A stretch of 64,000 nucleotides of DNA, taken from assembly GCA_030323885.1 (NCBI GenBank), contig CM059189.1:52363661-52427660 (forward strand). Reading direction: 5' to 3'. A program made the translations under genes and the position numbers. Origin of the DNA: Branchipolynoe longqiensis. Lineage: Eukaryota; Annelida; Polychaeta; Phyllodocida; Polynoidae. The notes beneath the pieces are model-generated. The model did not search any database, was not told the origin of the DNA, and worked only from the letters and a program-made list of their open reading frames with translations. This document shows, in pieces, positions 35,901 to 42,418 of this stretch (the stretch's first letter is position 1; every line of letters begins with the position of its first letter).

Positions 35901-37283
35901 CAAGCATTACGACCAACATATACTCTAATGTAATTATTAAGCATTTGTTGTCACATAGACGGGAAGACAGTCAATTTGATAGAACCTTTTACTGCAGAAG
36001 CCTATGGTGCCTGAGTTTTGGCGTGCTTGCCAAAATTAATTTTACACGCTTGCACTTCAAACATCTAAAAAAAAGTTTGCCATTTAAAATCAAAGTTAAT
36101 TGGAACTCAAGTTAGATAGATTATACTATAGCCATCAATTTAAATATCTTTATCTTAGAAAAATAACAAAAACCCCAAACGATCAGACTATGCAACATTT
36201 TAAATTAATTTTCTGCGTGTGGCTTGCAGGGTGAGGACGTGGGCACGGCGTGTCGGGAGATCCGGCGGGCTCTGTCCGGACAGACGCCCGCGTCGCCGTC
36301 CACCCTGCCCCGCTCCGCGAAGCAGACGCTGCTCGCCGCCAGCAGCCACCAGATGGCGGCCCGCGCCCGACGCCTGCAGACGCTGCTGCACCGGGAGAGG
36401 CAGCCCCTGGAGCCGGCCGGCCTGGACGCGACGCGGCAGCTGGAGGTGGGTCTGACCGGGGATGCCTGGGTGCCTGACTCCCGGCTCCAAATGTCGATTG
36501 GTGTCGGCAAAATCCTTCCAGAGGTTTTCAATGGAATCATCGAAATGAGTAATTTGTATTCTTTCGGGAAGTAATCTGGTAGCACCCAAAAGACCTGGAA
36601 CGGTCTGATATGACTAGATGTTTCCAGGACGTAAAACTCCGTTAACAAAATTGATACTTTGATACTTGTCGCTTCCTAGCATGGTGGTGTTTGGCATTAT
36701 TAGGATAGGGCAAGGACTGGTTGGCTCAGTGTCAGGATAATATGACTGAGTGGGATATCAGGTCATGGTGCTGGTGGGCTCTCCCAGTGGGCACAGCACT
36801 ATAAAGTCACCATCAGTGCACATTGTCACAAGTCGGTACCCGTCCTGATATGACCTTAGATGTTGCCAGGGTGTAGCACTCCAACAACCAACCAACCAAC
36901 CAAGTCCCCAAAATTCATAAAATATTTTCCAGATTAGTTTTTTCTCAGGCCATTCTCATCCATGAAACTGCACACTGTTTGGAGTAGACGGTGTTCACAG
37001 CAATGCGCCTTGTGTTTCTTCTGTGCCGCAGGAGGAGCGAGACCACCTGGAGGCGGAGGTTCGACGCCGGCTACCGGAGGAGGCAGGCCGCCTGGAGCAG
37101 CATCTGGGCAGTGCCCGGAGGCGCCTGGGGGAGCTGCGCGAGCGGGAGGGCAGCGGGGTGTGGCCGGCGGGGTGCCCGGACAGGCAGGCCCAGCGCGCCC
37201 GGAACAGGCTGCGGGTACTCAGGGACCGCGTCGCCATAGCAACCAGAACGCGGGCAGTCATGAAGAAGATGTGTCGCCAGTAA
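14728..37283 (+). CDS. Ten-exon gene for a coiled-coil protein, family not identified
   Basis: Exons: 14728-14924, 21176-21392, 23743-23814, 25140-25277, 27800-27871, 28693-29218, 31923-32041, 33765-33866, 36230-36445, 37032-37283. All introns are GT-AG, all phases agree, and the sum is about 636 residues. Residues 1-130 form a small helical domain (VLRKIEDVGFTVPNVPALR; RYLRLMELGYLITSPD; MLRCLSALTDKL). Its layout resembles NN-CH-type domains of CCDC22-like and other centrosome/cilium proteins, but that is only a visual resemblance. Residues 139-400 are Ser/Pro/Thr-rich and basic, with two tandem repeats made by exon duplication. Residues 430-610 are Leu/Glu/Arg-rich coiled coil. A scaffold role is inference. 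Introns are packed with transposons. Confidence 0.8.
15103..16270 (+). repeat. Large direct repeat, copy 1
   Basis: About 1.17 kb, repeated at 17705-18843 in the same orientation. Both contain 'gacccaaaatctaga' type units twice, 'tggggacctagcaaagtacc' and the end 'ggcagaaaacggcc'. Not identified as a known element; within intron 1. Confidence 0.8.
16555..16820 (+). repeat. Two-copy tandem subrepeat
   Basis: Two units of about 140 bp, each with 'actttctttaataattgaga' and 'catgttctattgata', related to motifs inside the 1.2-kb direct repeat. Confidence 0.65.
16821..17704. other. Intron 1 sequence, nothing recognised
   Basis: No transposon end, RNA gene or coding frame seen. Short inverted GTTACTGAGT motifs occur near 17524-17566. 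Confidence 0.35.
17705..18843 (+). repeat. Large direct repeat, copy 2
   Basis: Second copy of 15103-16270, diverged by substitutions and small indels. Confidence 0.8.
18844..19815. other. Intron 1 sequence, nothing recognised
   Basis: Weakly repetitive internally ('agagctttgaaaat', 'caaagctctatctt') but no classifiable element. Confidence 0.35.
19820..20157 (+). mobile_element. Full-length SINE, family A-i head, tail Y
   Basis: Best copy in the window. tRNA-like head with 'gatggccgaatgagttagag' (A box) and 'gggttcgagtccc' (B box); linker 'ttgatacttgtcgcttccta'; body 'caggataatgtgactgagtg'; tail 'tgatatgaccttagatgttg' ending (AAC)3(AAAC)4. Pol III transcription from the internal promoter is expected. 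Confidence 0.9.
20615..20932 (-). mobile_element. SINE, family A-i head, tail Y
   Basis: Nearly complete minus-strand copy; GTTT/GTT-type tail at 20615-20635 and tRNA-like head at 20865-20932. Confidence 0.9.
21025..21092 (+). mobile_element. SINE tail Y fragment
   Basis: 3' end only ('gatatgaccttagatgttgc' and the AAC/AAAC tail). Lies about 85 bp upstream of exon 2. Confidence 0.8.
21176..21392 (+). CDS. Exon 2 of the coiled-coil gene
   Basis: Acceptor 'tttttag|G', donor 'TCG|gtaagg'. Encodes YLRLMELGYLITSPDS and a basic region ending KNKPAIVS. It ends in phase 0. Confidence 0.8.
21928..22216. mobile_element. MITE with TTACACGCGG-type inverted repeats (M3)
   Basis: Left 'gcattccttacacgcggtat' and its reverse complement near 22187-22208. 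The interior has repeated 'gcatgcgaatgc' words. The outer TTAAG/CTTAA border resembles the AAGCC..CACAC group. Confidence 0.7.
22313..22392 (-). repeat. Family F retroposon 3' fragment
   Basis: Shares 'gaagcactggtcttccagcc' and the AATAAA-like end with 32078, 53743 and 62512. Confidence 0.55.
22976..23262 (-). pseudogene. Non-LTR reverse transcriptase C-terminal remnant
   Basis: The frame reads LMYRIARDTQYIE, KVPKPSTNKLIKAPIYKGS and MMWNNLPTRTRAAS, then YLEFKNSLRV. This is the typical last segment of CR1/L2/Jockey-like RTs (…LWNSLP…FKxxL…). 5' truncated. Confidence 0.65.
23338..23669 (+). mobile_element. Family D MITE (D1)
   Basis: Ends are inverted: 'gcatagttcgatgaaaac' left and 'accatctgactatgcaac' right. 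The inner region carries 'gcagaagcctatggtgtcag'. It ends about 75 bp upstream of exon 3. Confidence 0.85.
23743..23814 (+). CDS. Exon 3 (repeat unit 1, first half)
   Basis: 72 bp, phase 0 at both ends. Encodes 24 residues starting EPLTPPRVPKT and ending SRSAVKLLN. Paralogous to exon 5 (same length, same phase, shared SAVKLL end). Confidence 0.75.
23836..24145 (-). mobile_element. SINE, family B head, tail Z
   Basis: Head and body as in 9527-9849, but the 3' part is replaced by a different tail (reverse complement of 'gaatagacttgttttcacca', 'cttgaagatttatactgc'). Same combination at 61040-61316. Confidence 0.8.
24841..25080 (+). mobile_element. SINE, family A, tail Y, 5' truncated
   Basis: Starts in the linker ('ttgatacttgttgcttccta'), lacks the tRNA head, ends with an AAC tail about 60 bp upstream of exon 4. 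Confidence 0.85.
25140..25277 (+). CDS. Exon 4 (repeat unit 1, second half)
   Basis: 138 bp, phase 0. Acceptor 'gtggaag|GGG', donor 'CACAG|gtatgt'. Encodes 46 residues with VPGSELRGWEIPRSPPATDA. Clearly related to the start of exon 6. The acceptor has a weak pyrimidine tract, so exact inclusion is less sure than for the other exons. Confidence 0.65.
25296..25780. mobile_element. TIR element type III with 206-bp core sequence (K3)
   Basis: TIRs of about 45 bp: 'tgttgcagtttccgcggtac' followed by 'accagtttgcgagggacaca' left; reverse complement at right ending 'ccgcggaaactgcaaca'. The interior has about 1.7 core units ('cattgtcaatggccgtgagc', 'ttatattaaatttatacgg'). Confidence 0.88.
25781..27075. 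other. Intron 4 sequence, nothing classified
   Basis: AT-rich; no gene or transposon terminus recognised. Confidence 0.35.
27076..27422 (+). mobile_element. SINE, family C (RUDI / V-SINE-like)
   Basis: tRNA-like head 'gggatatagctcagacggta', central domain with 'ggtatgtgctgtcctgtctg', 'gaccctttgctgcttatcgg' and 'ctctagaggcgtcgttaaat'. The 3' end is AAATAAAACA. I recall this central domain as that of the RUDI SINE of molluscs; the name is from memory and unverified. Confidence 0.8.
27423..27783 (+). mobile_element. MITE with AAGGCC..CACAC termini (M4)
   Basis: Left 'aaggccctgtcacacatcac', right complementary 'gtgtgacaggc'. The interior repeats 'tccgttgatatccgg'-like words. Same family as 34068-34371 but opposite orientation. 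Its right end is about 17 bp from exon 5, so the branch point of that intron probably lies inside the element. Confidence 0.85.
27800..27871 (+). CDS. Exon 5 (repeat unit 2, first half)
   Basis: 72 bp, phase 0. Acceptor 'tttttttcaccag|GAA', donor 'AGC|gtaagt'. Encodes 24 residues ending VKSAVKLLS; duplicate of exon 3. Confidence 0.78.
28250..28675 (+). mobile_element. Two SINE copies in tandem, family A-ii, tail Y
   Basis: A full copy with head 'cggtggctcaatcggtagag' ends about 28552 in 'aaaaactccaataac'. A second, 5'-truncated copy (28560-28675) follows, ending AAC/AAAC about 17 bp before exon 6. Confidence 0.82.
28693..29218 (+). CDS. Exon 6 (repeat unit 2, second half, extended)
   Basis: 526 bp, ending in phase 1 (donor 'CCCG|gtatgg'). 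The start, with VPGSELHGWQIPRSPPVAS, duplicates exon 4. It then runs on into a long basic Ser/Thr/Arg-rich segment (SARSSAKKREETHSRDPS) and a short acidic patch (DFEEGGAEEEG). Confidence 0.8.
29224..29572 (-). mobile_element. SINE, family A, tail Y
   Basis: Begins with (GTTT)n within about 10 bp of the exon 6 donor; the degraded head ends near 29572. Confidence 0.85.
29672..29998 (+). mobile_element. SINE, family B head, tail X
   Basis: Full copy: head 'ggcggagtggttagagtgtc', body 'ttggatttccaccgctgtg', tail 'cagtggaatgaggaagacca' and 'cccctgcttaaacaacta', then an A-rich tail. Confidence 0.88.
30040..30425 (+). mobile_element. Family D MITE (D2), 3' end lost
   Basis: Left terminus 'aaagttgcatagtttgat' followed by D interior; 'aaattaacttaatatattta' is recognisable before the match fades into T-rich sequence. 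Confidence 0.65.
30975..31531. mobile_element. MITE with AAGCCCTGTTTACACGG termini (M5), nested in D3
   Basis: Left 'aagccctgtttacacggg', right 'ccccgtgtaaacacggct'. The interior repeats 'aaacgcttcatatgaaac'-like words. The surrounding D sequence can be rejoined across it, showing the insertion. Confidence 0.82.
31655..31725 (+). mobile_element. SINE body/tail Y scrap
   Basis: 'gtggggcagcactataaagt' through 'gtatccattctgatatga', both ends missing, inside D3. Confidence 0.7.
31923..32041 (+). CDS. Exon 7 of the coiled-coil gene
   Basis: Acceptor 'gatattttcag|GT', donor 'CTGGAG|gtacag'. Completes the split Gly codon and encodes SQDKSTPVALACPEDLQ, then the first heptad-like helix (FLQLQENLARIRRLE). 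Confidence 0.8.
32078..32230 (+). repeat. Family F retroposon copy, internally deleted
   Basis: 'gtgactggtgctgtacatta', 'tctacaggatcggtg', 'gacaaatgtcatattcagat' and a 3' end GAATAAATACTTTACC followed by A-run. Starts 37 bp after the exon 7 donor. Confidence 0.65.
32588..32880. mobile_element. Foldback/MITE, hAT-like CAGGGCCG termini (M7)
   Basis: Left 'ccagggccgtgttcaggctt', right 'ctgaacgcggccctgg'. The interior contains 'tctcggaggcgcctcggaga' and its inverted match. The CAGGG-type end is hAT-like; no clean 8-bp duplication was seen. Confidence 0.75.
32943..33122 (-). mobile_element. SINE, family A, tail Y, 5' truncated
   Basis: Tail 'ggttgttggaatttaacgtc' through the body to 'cattatcctgacactgagcc'; head lost. 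Confidence 0.85.
33318..33628 (+). mobile_element. SINE, family A-ii head, tail Y
   Basis: Head 'gcagtggccgaatcggtaga' and 'gagttcgattcccag'; ends 'gccaggacataaaactc'. Part of the tail is deleted. Confidence 0.87.
33765..33866 (+). CDS. Exon 8 of the coiled-coil gene
   Basis: 102 bp, phase 0. Acceptor 'cctcccacag|AAA', donor 'CAAGTG|gtaggt'. Encodes a coiled coil (KEANHLTKQIGDFAYKKDLL). Too short to stand out as an open frame by itself. Confidence 0.82.
33932..34836 (-). mobile_element. Family D MITE (D4) with nested M6
   Basis: Left 'aaagtcgcatagtccgaagg', right 'catcggactatgcagcttta'; M6 inserted at 34068-34371. A (TA)n run lies at 34772-34785. Confidence 0.75.
34068..34371 (-). mobile_element. 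MITE M6, same family as M4, nested in D4
   Basis: 'aagccccagtcacacatcac' left and 'ccggtgatgtgtggct' right; interior matches M4 in reverse complement. Confidence 0.85.
34858..36203 (+). mobile_element. Family D MITE (D5) split by an LTR-like insertion
   Basis: Left terminus 'aaagctgcatagtctaatga'. D sequence continues after the insertion from 'attattaagcatttgttgtc' and ends 'gatcagactatgcaacattt' about 26 bp upstream of exon 9. Confidence 0.78.
34936..35927 (-). mobile_element. Solo-LTR-like insertion
   Basis: About 1 kb, nested in D5. On the minus strand it begins near 'tgttggtcgtaatgc', has a TATA-like 'ccttataagcgg' around 35780-35795 and an AATAAA signal near 34990-34998, as expected of a long terminal repeat; a GTAT duplication at its borders is possible. 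Shares about 540 bp with 41220-41760. No gag or pol is present. A small frame with 'ALPQTPAADRIQ'-like ending is shared by both copies, but its status as a gene is doubtful. Confidence 0.5.
36230..36445 (+). CDS. Exon 9 of the coiled-coil gene
   Basis: 216 bp, phase 0. Acceptor 'gtggcttgcag|GGT', donor 'CTGGAG|gtgggt'. GC-rich. Encodes GEDVGTACREIRRALSGQT and an amphipathic Arg/Leu helix (ARARRLQTLLHRER). Confidence 0.8.
36596..36905 (+). mobile_element. SINE tail scrap plus 5'-truncated SINE copy, tail Y
   Basis: 36596-36640 carries a tail piece; 36645-36905 runs from the linker 'tgatacttgtcgcttccta' to an ACCA-repeat end. Confidence 0.8.
37032..37283 (+). CDS. Exon 10 (terminal) of the coiled-coil gene
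   Basis: Acceptor 'tctgtgccgcag|GAG'; stop codon at 37281-37283. Encodes 83 residues: coiled coil HLEAEVRRRLPEEAGRLEQH, a Gly/Pro break, and a basic end (RAVMKKMCRQ). Confidence 0.82.
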   Translation, partial: EERDHLEAEVRRRLPEEAGRLEQHLGSARRRLGELREREGSGVWPAGCPDRQAQRARNRLRVLRDRVAIATRTRAVMKKMCRQ

Positions 37284-37639
37284 CTAACTTTCCGCGTGTT
37301 TGTGTCTCCTATAGCTATCAGTGACAAGGTTCGAACTATCTTGAAAAGGCCTTGAATTTGAAGGTGTCTCTTGAAAAAGCATTGAATTTCAAAATACACT
37401 GAAACGCTCTTGAAAATTGACCAAATGTGCTGGGAAAAAACCCCTGAATTTTGAGATTGATCGAAGTCCGATTCAAAAGCGGCTGCAATTTAAATTTGTT
37501 TCATTACCAGCTGCATCAACGAAACATCGACCAATGACAGAATCGTGATATGCCAATTCTGGGCATTAGCATAATATATTCTGGTTCACATTGTTATAGC
37601 TACTATACGTCTTTTGCTTTATAAAATGAGTGGGATGAA

Positions 37640-37990
37640 AACATTAATAAACCAAGGTTCTGTACAAGGAGAGCAGAACATCTCTCTCCATTCCCCACTC
37701 TGAGCTGGACAGCACCCTCAGAATATCCAGTGCTTTCAGGCATCTTGTTTTCAGGTACTTTATATGTGGCACAAAAGACAGTTTTGCGTCGAGAATGAGG
37801 CCCAGAAATTTGGTTTTCTCAACGACTTTAATGGGATCCCCATCAAGGGTCAGCTCCGGTTCCGCATGCATTCTACGCAGCAGGCAGAAGTGCATGCAGA
37901 CTGTTTTGGTCTTGGAAAATTTGAATCCGTTCAGAACTGACCATCGATGGATCCCATTTATGCTTAGTTGTAGCTGTCTCTCTGACATTC
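37640..37990 (-). pseudogene. Non-LTR reverse transcriptase fragment (Jockey/CR1-like)
   Basis: Minus-strand frame of about 114 residues: NGFKFSKTKTVCMHF, EKTKFLGLILDAKLSF, HIKYLKTRCLKALDIL. These are the conserved segments after the YADD motif of non-LTR RTs. Truncated at both ends. Confidence 0.8.
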
Positions 37991-38019
37991 ATGTTAGCAC
38001 CACTGTAATATAAAACGGG

Positions 38020-38432
38020 TATGCAGGTATTGCAATACCTCAGGGAGTTTGACGCCCCTGCCCTGCAGAGTTGTAAACCACTGCCTTGTGGTACAGGTTC
38101 TTGACAGAACCGAAGGCTAAGGGAGCAAACCCTGAACAGAAAACCATGTCACTGTGGCAGCATCAAGGGCGGTTGATGTATGGAACTCCCAACATCTCCC
38201 GACCAGCCACTGCAGGGACAAATAGTTTTTCGCCTGTCTGGACATGTTCTTGCCGGTGTGAAACCTCTACTTGCTCCCCGAGAGAGTGCCGCTGGTAACT
38301 TGCAAAAGCCAGCAGCACTTCTACACTTTTGCAGGCAGCTTTCATAAAATGTACTTAGCTAAATGGAGAGCGTCAGTCAAGTAATGAAAGCAGTCTTTGT
38401 CGCATCATGACCAACAGCATGATGATGAATAT
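38020..38432 (+). mobile_element. Short RTE-LINE derivative (5' leader fused to 3' end)
   Basis: Same 5' leader as the LINE ('gcaatacctcagggagtttg', 'caccactgccttgtggtaca'), joined near 38350 to about 75 bp of the LINE 3' end ('gtcaagtaatgaaagcagtc') with an ATG/ATGA tail. The junction differs from the copy at 2422, which keeps less of the 3' region. Confidence 0.8.
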
Positions 38433-38477
38433 AAAACAAATTCATCCACGAAAAGACTACAGGAGACCCCCCCCCCC

Positions 38478-38562
38478 CTGCTTTACAGCAGTCACAAGTC
38501 GGTTCTCGTCCTGAGATGTTGCCAGGATGTAAAACTCAAACAACCAACCACAATCTGTCCAG
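38478..38562 (+). mobile_element. SINE tail Y scrap
   Basis: 'cagtcacaagtcggttctcg' to 'aaactcaaacaaccaacc'; preceded by a C run. Confidence 0.7.
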
Positions 38563-38835
38563 TTGTGTCTACTTGTGTTTGATATTTTGTTGCTGCATGC
38601 TATTCTTTGTGCTGTAATACTGGTTCCTGCCTGGAACTATAGGATGTAGGCGAATGTACGTCAGTCTTATTCCTTAAGCATTGTTATGTAAATAAAAAGA
38701 ACTGATAGGTAGAACTGTGTGTGTTGTGAATTAATTGTTGCTTTACTGATTAGTCAACGTGGGTGTTTTTATATTATTTTGGAACTAATTTGATTGGTTT
38801 GCTATTCAAATAGGTATGTTAGCTAATTAATACAG

Positions 38836-38912
38836 GTTGACCATCAAAAATCCGGCATCATTGGGATCAGAAGGGTCCAGATAAGTGATTTTGCCGGATA
38901 ACTGACTGTTAC
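38836..38912. mobile_element. Single transposon end, pogo/Tigger-like
   Basis: 'tacaggttgaccatcaaaaa' with 'tccggca' and an imperfect inner inverted 'gccggata'. The opposite end was not found. Confidence 0.35.
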
Positions 38913-39055
38913 ATTAGAATGCACTTAACACAACACATGTTGGTTAATAGAGAACATTTTTTTAATGAAATATCAGGAACTGATGATTATGATAGTGGCA
39001 GCTAATCTGAGGGCAGATGTTGAAAGCTCTGGATTTTGAAGAAATGTAAGAGATC

Positions 39056-39320
39056 ATGGGATTCGAACCCAAGTCGAATCAAATCAATGACTTAGAATTT
39101 GATACTTGTTGCTTCATAGCCAGACGCTTTGCATTAATAGGACAGGACAAGGACTGGTTGGCTCAGTGTCAGGATAATGTGACTGTGGGATATCGGGTCA
39201 TGGTGCAGGTCGCCTGGTCTCCCATTGGGCAGCACTTTGAAGTCACCATGAGTGCACAAGTCAGTACCCATCCTGATATGACCTTAGATGTTGCTAGGAT
39301 GTAAAACAACAAACAAACAG
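39056..39320 (+). mobile_element. SINE, family A, tail Y, head truncated
   Basis: Starts in the B box ('gggattcgaacccaag') and ends 'aaaacaacaaacaaacag'. Confidence 0.85.
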
Positions 39321-39404
39321 CACCTGTTGCGTGAACCCCTCCCGTCGATACGTCAGTCTCCCGATGTGTCGGTGTCGGGGTGAGTAATGTGCACCACTGG
39401 ATGT

Positions 39405-39755
39405 CAGGTTGTTGGTTGGTTGTTGGAGTTTAACGTCCTGGCAACATCTAAGGTTATATAAGGACGGGTACTGATTTGTCAGTGTTCACATCAATGGCGA
39501 CTTCATAGTGCTGCCCCACTGGTTGACCAGGCTGCTGGCACCATGACTCGATATCCCACTCCGTCACATTATCCGGATACTGATCCAACCAGTCCTTGCC
39601 CGATCCTAATAATGCCGAGCACCTGGCTAGGAAGCGACAAGTATAAATTTTGTAAGCCATTGATTTGACTCGACCAGGAATCGAATCGAACTCCCGACCT
39701 TCTGCACGGGAAGCCTGCGCTCTAGCGATTTCGGCACCGCGTCCGGTCCCGTTGA
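39405..39755 (-). mobile_element. SINE, family A-ii head, tail Y
   Basis: Full minus-strand copy from 'ggttggttgttggagtttaa' to the head 'gcgatttcggcaccgcgtcc'. Confidence 0.88.
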
Positions 39756-39948
39756 CACGTCAGCCTTTCGATTTGTCGGGTGTCTGGTTGGGTAATGTGT
39801 GCTCCTGGATGTCAGTGTGAGCCTGAAACCAAGTTTACTTACGCGAGACAACCCAAGCATTCAGCTGTCAGCTCCTGATGGGTGTGGGGTGATTTAGGTG
39901 TTGGGGGTGGGGCGGGGATGGATGACTAAGCTACAATGCAATTTGCAC

Positions 39949-40454
39949 CCGGTGTGGCATGCTCAGCCGTGTCCCGTGCTCAGCCGTCTACCTAGACTCA
40001 AACTCAAGGCATTGTCAATGGTCGTAAGTCACTAACCTTATACATTTAATATAATGTTTTTGGTAAAGATGTTTTCTATATGTGTACCAAGCGATTTGTT
40101 TCTAGGTGGTGTGGTTTTAGAGATATTTCACTTTTCCTGGATTTTCTGTATGAAGATTGCTCACCACCATTGACAATGCCTTGAGTTTTATGGTATGAGC
40201 AGTGCAAAACATTAGTTTTAATCAAAATTAATAGAAATCAAGAACCCTAACCTTATAAATTTAATATAATATTTTTGGTGAAGATGTTTTCTAAATGTGT
40301 ACCAAGCGATTTGTTAATAGGTGGTGTGGTTTTAGAGATATTTCACTTGTTCTGTATTTTCTGTATGAAGATTACTCACGACCATTGACAATGCCTTGAG
40401 TTTGAGTCTAGGGACACGGCTGAGCACGGGACACGGCTGAGCACGCCACACCGG
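39949..40454. mobile_element. TIR element type II with 206-bp core sequence (K4)
   Basis: Long TIRs: 'ccggtgtggcatgctcagcc' then 'gtgtcccgtgctcagccg' left; complementary 'gagcacgccacaccgg' right. The interior has almost two core units with 'tcaccaccattgacaatgcc' and 'gatgttttctatatgtgtac'. Confidence 0.9.
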
Positions 40455-40719
40455 CTCTCCACATTAACGCTCTGCCGCACCACGCCGTTACGCCGCTACA
40501 TCAGATAGATGTGGTTTGGTGGGTTTTTTTCCCGTGGTTGTGGCGTTTTGTTTCACTGTCTTTCTGATATATAAAAATGCTTCCGACCCACTGGCGAAAT
40601 CCACCCCGCGAAAGGGGGGTGGGTGGGGGGGGGGGGAGGTGCCACCCCCACCCAACCTGAAAGGGTGGGGGAGGGACCACTACACGCGATAAAGGGTTTG
40701 TCACTATTCATATATATAT

Positions 40720-40855
40720 ATCATGTCTTTCTGACATGCATATATCTCATGTCTTTCTGACATACATTGATGTGTTTATGATAAATATATCAGAAATATA
40801 TGTATATCAGAAATATATGTATATCAGAAAGACATGATATACTTTTAAATTATGA
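40720..40855. repeat. AT-rich foldback with CTTTCTGACAT repeats
   Basis: Two direct 'atgtctttctgacat' units face two-three 'atatatgtatatcagaaa' units ending 'cagaaagacatgatat', so the segment can fold into a long hairpin. Confidence 0.6.
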
Positions 40856-41219
40856 TATAAGTTAAAATTTTACCATCCAAATGGGTCTATATGTGATAAC
40901 GTCCAGACACAGTTGGCATACATGATGCATTGCTTAGAAGTTAAAGCCCCTCACAGGTGGCGCCTGTGTGGCCAATAATGTAACTACACAGGGCCAATTA
41001 GATATGATATAGTGAGTATACTATAATATAGGTCACTGAAGATAGATGGTGTCCTTGTTTATATTCTCATAATAGATAATAGAGTATATATATATATATA
41101 TGTGTGTGTATGTGTGTACGGATATAGGCATGGTTCCGGCGTTTAGTTTCACTGAAACCACTTGCTATCCAGACCGCACTCTGTCCACACCTCTCTCTAT
41201 CACCTCTCCGCCGGCCATG

Positions 41220-41760
41220 CTGCTCCTCGATATGTCTGAAAAGAGTTCCAGGAGGGGGAGCCCGCCGGCATTTCGCTTTCTACTCTTGCTCTGTCCGTGT
41301 TTATGGCTCGCTGGACGGTCACCATAGAGCAAATAGACACGGTCCTTTGACTCAACTCTCCTCATTTCTCTTTCCTAGACTCTGCCCATTTCGATTTCTC
41401 CCAGGCACACTTCTTCCCCATACCAGGGTAGTTGTGTTCTTGGGTGGGGCCCTTCACCTTTACGTTTTCTGTCTTCTTCTTGTTGCTGGAACGACCGCTG
41501 CTCCCACCTTTGCCCGCCTTCCTCAAACCCCTGCTGCTGACCGGATTCAAGTGCTACACTACACTACACCTACAGCTCAACTACATGCCGGACCGAAGAG
41601 ATTCGCTGCCGCCCCAACAATGTGAAGATGTCCCCAGCTTCTACAACACTCCCTACTGAAGTTAAGTCTTCAACCAGAGATTGGGCCGATTTATCGGAGC
41701 CTCTCTCCCCAATGTTGCAGTTCTGCAACCCGTAACCGTCGTAAGGTTACAAACACCCGC
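41220..41760 (+). mobile_element. Partial LTR-like repeat, second copy
   Basis: About 540 bp matching the element at 34936-35927 in the opposite orientation, from 'tgaaaagagttccaggaggg' to 'cgtcgtaaggttacaaacac'. The outer parts of the longer copy are absent. Confidence 0.65.
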
Positions 41761-41982
41761 AATCATTGTCGTTTGTTTCACTATCTTTCTGATGTGATGT
41801 ATAAGCATTATACAAGTATAATTAATCGGAAGCTTTCACACATCATTATATTCTAAGTCATCTACTATACTGACATGTTATTAAATTGTTCATCTATTAT
41901 GCAACCCGGGCCAATTATGTCGCCCCCCTGCCTTCAAATGCTGTCTGGTGGCGCTCACTCACTCTGCCCGCGATATATATGA

Positions 41983-42222
41983 CGTTTGTTTGTTTGTTTG
42001 TTGTTGTTTTACGTCCTAGCAACATCTAAGGTCATATCAGGACGGGTACCGACTTGTGACAGTGCGCACTCATGGCGACTTTATAGTGCTGTCTCACTGG
42101 GAAACCAGGCCGCCGGCACCATGTCATTGGTTTGACTCGACCGGGGTTCGAACCCACGACCCCACGATCTACCAGCACGGGAGACGGACGCTCTAACTCA
42201 TTCGGCCATCCCATCTGGTTCC
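41983..42222 (-). mobile_element. SINE, family A-i, tail Y, internally deleted
   Basis: Tail and body run to 'ccgccggcaccatg' and then jump straight to 'tcattggtttgactcgaccg' and the head; about 100 bp of the body are missing. Confidence 0.87.
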
Positions 42223-42312
42223 ATATATATGACGTAGCCTATATATGACGTAGCCTATATATATATGATGTATCATGTAGCCTATATATATATACATATA
42301 TATATATGATAA
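42223..42312. repeat. AT-rich tandem repeat with GACGTAGCC
   Basis: Several units of 'tatatatgacgtagcc' and variants, grading into (TA)n. Confidence 0.7.
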
Positions 42313-42418
42313 GTGCGCGCGGAGGCCTGGCTTTATTGTCTCCAGTGCGTCGTGGAGGGTTGTGTCGATGTTCCTGAACTTCCTCCAGGTGGAGCCATCA
42401 GCACAGATTCTGTCAGAT

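Noticed and set aside
36200..36648. Long frames overlapping exon 9 on both strands
   Set aside because: Shadows of the GC-rich exon; only the plus frame fits splice sites and phase.
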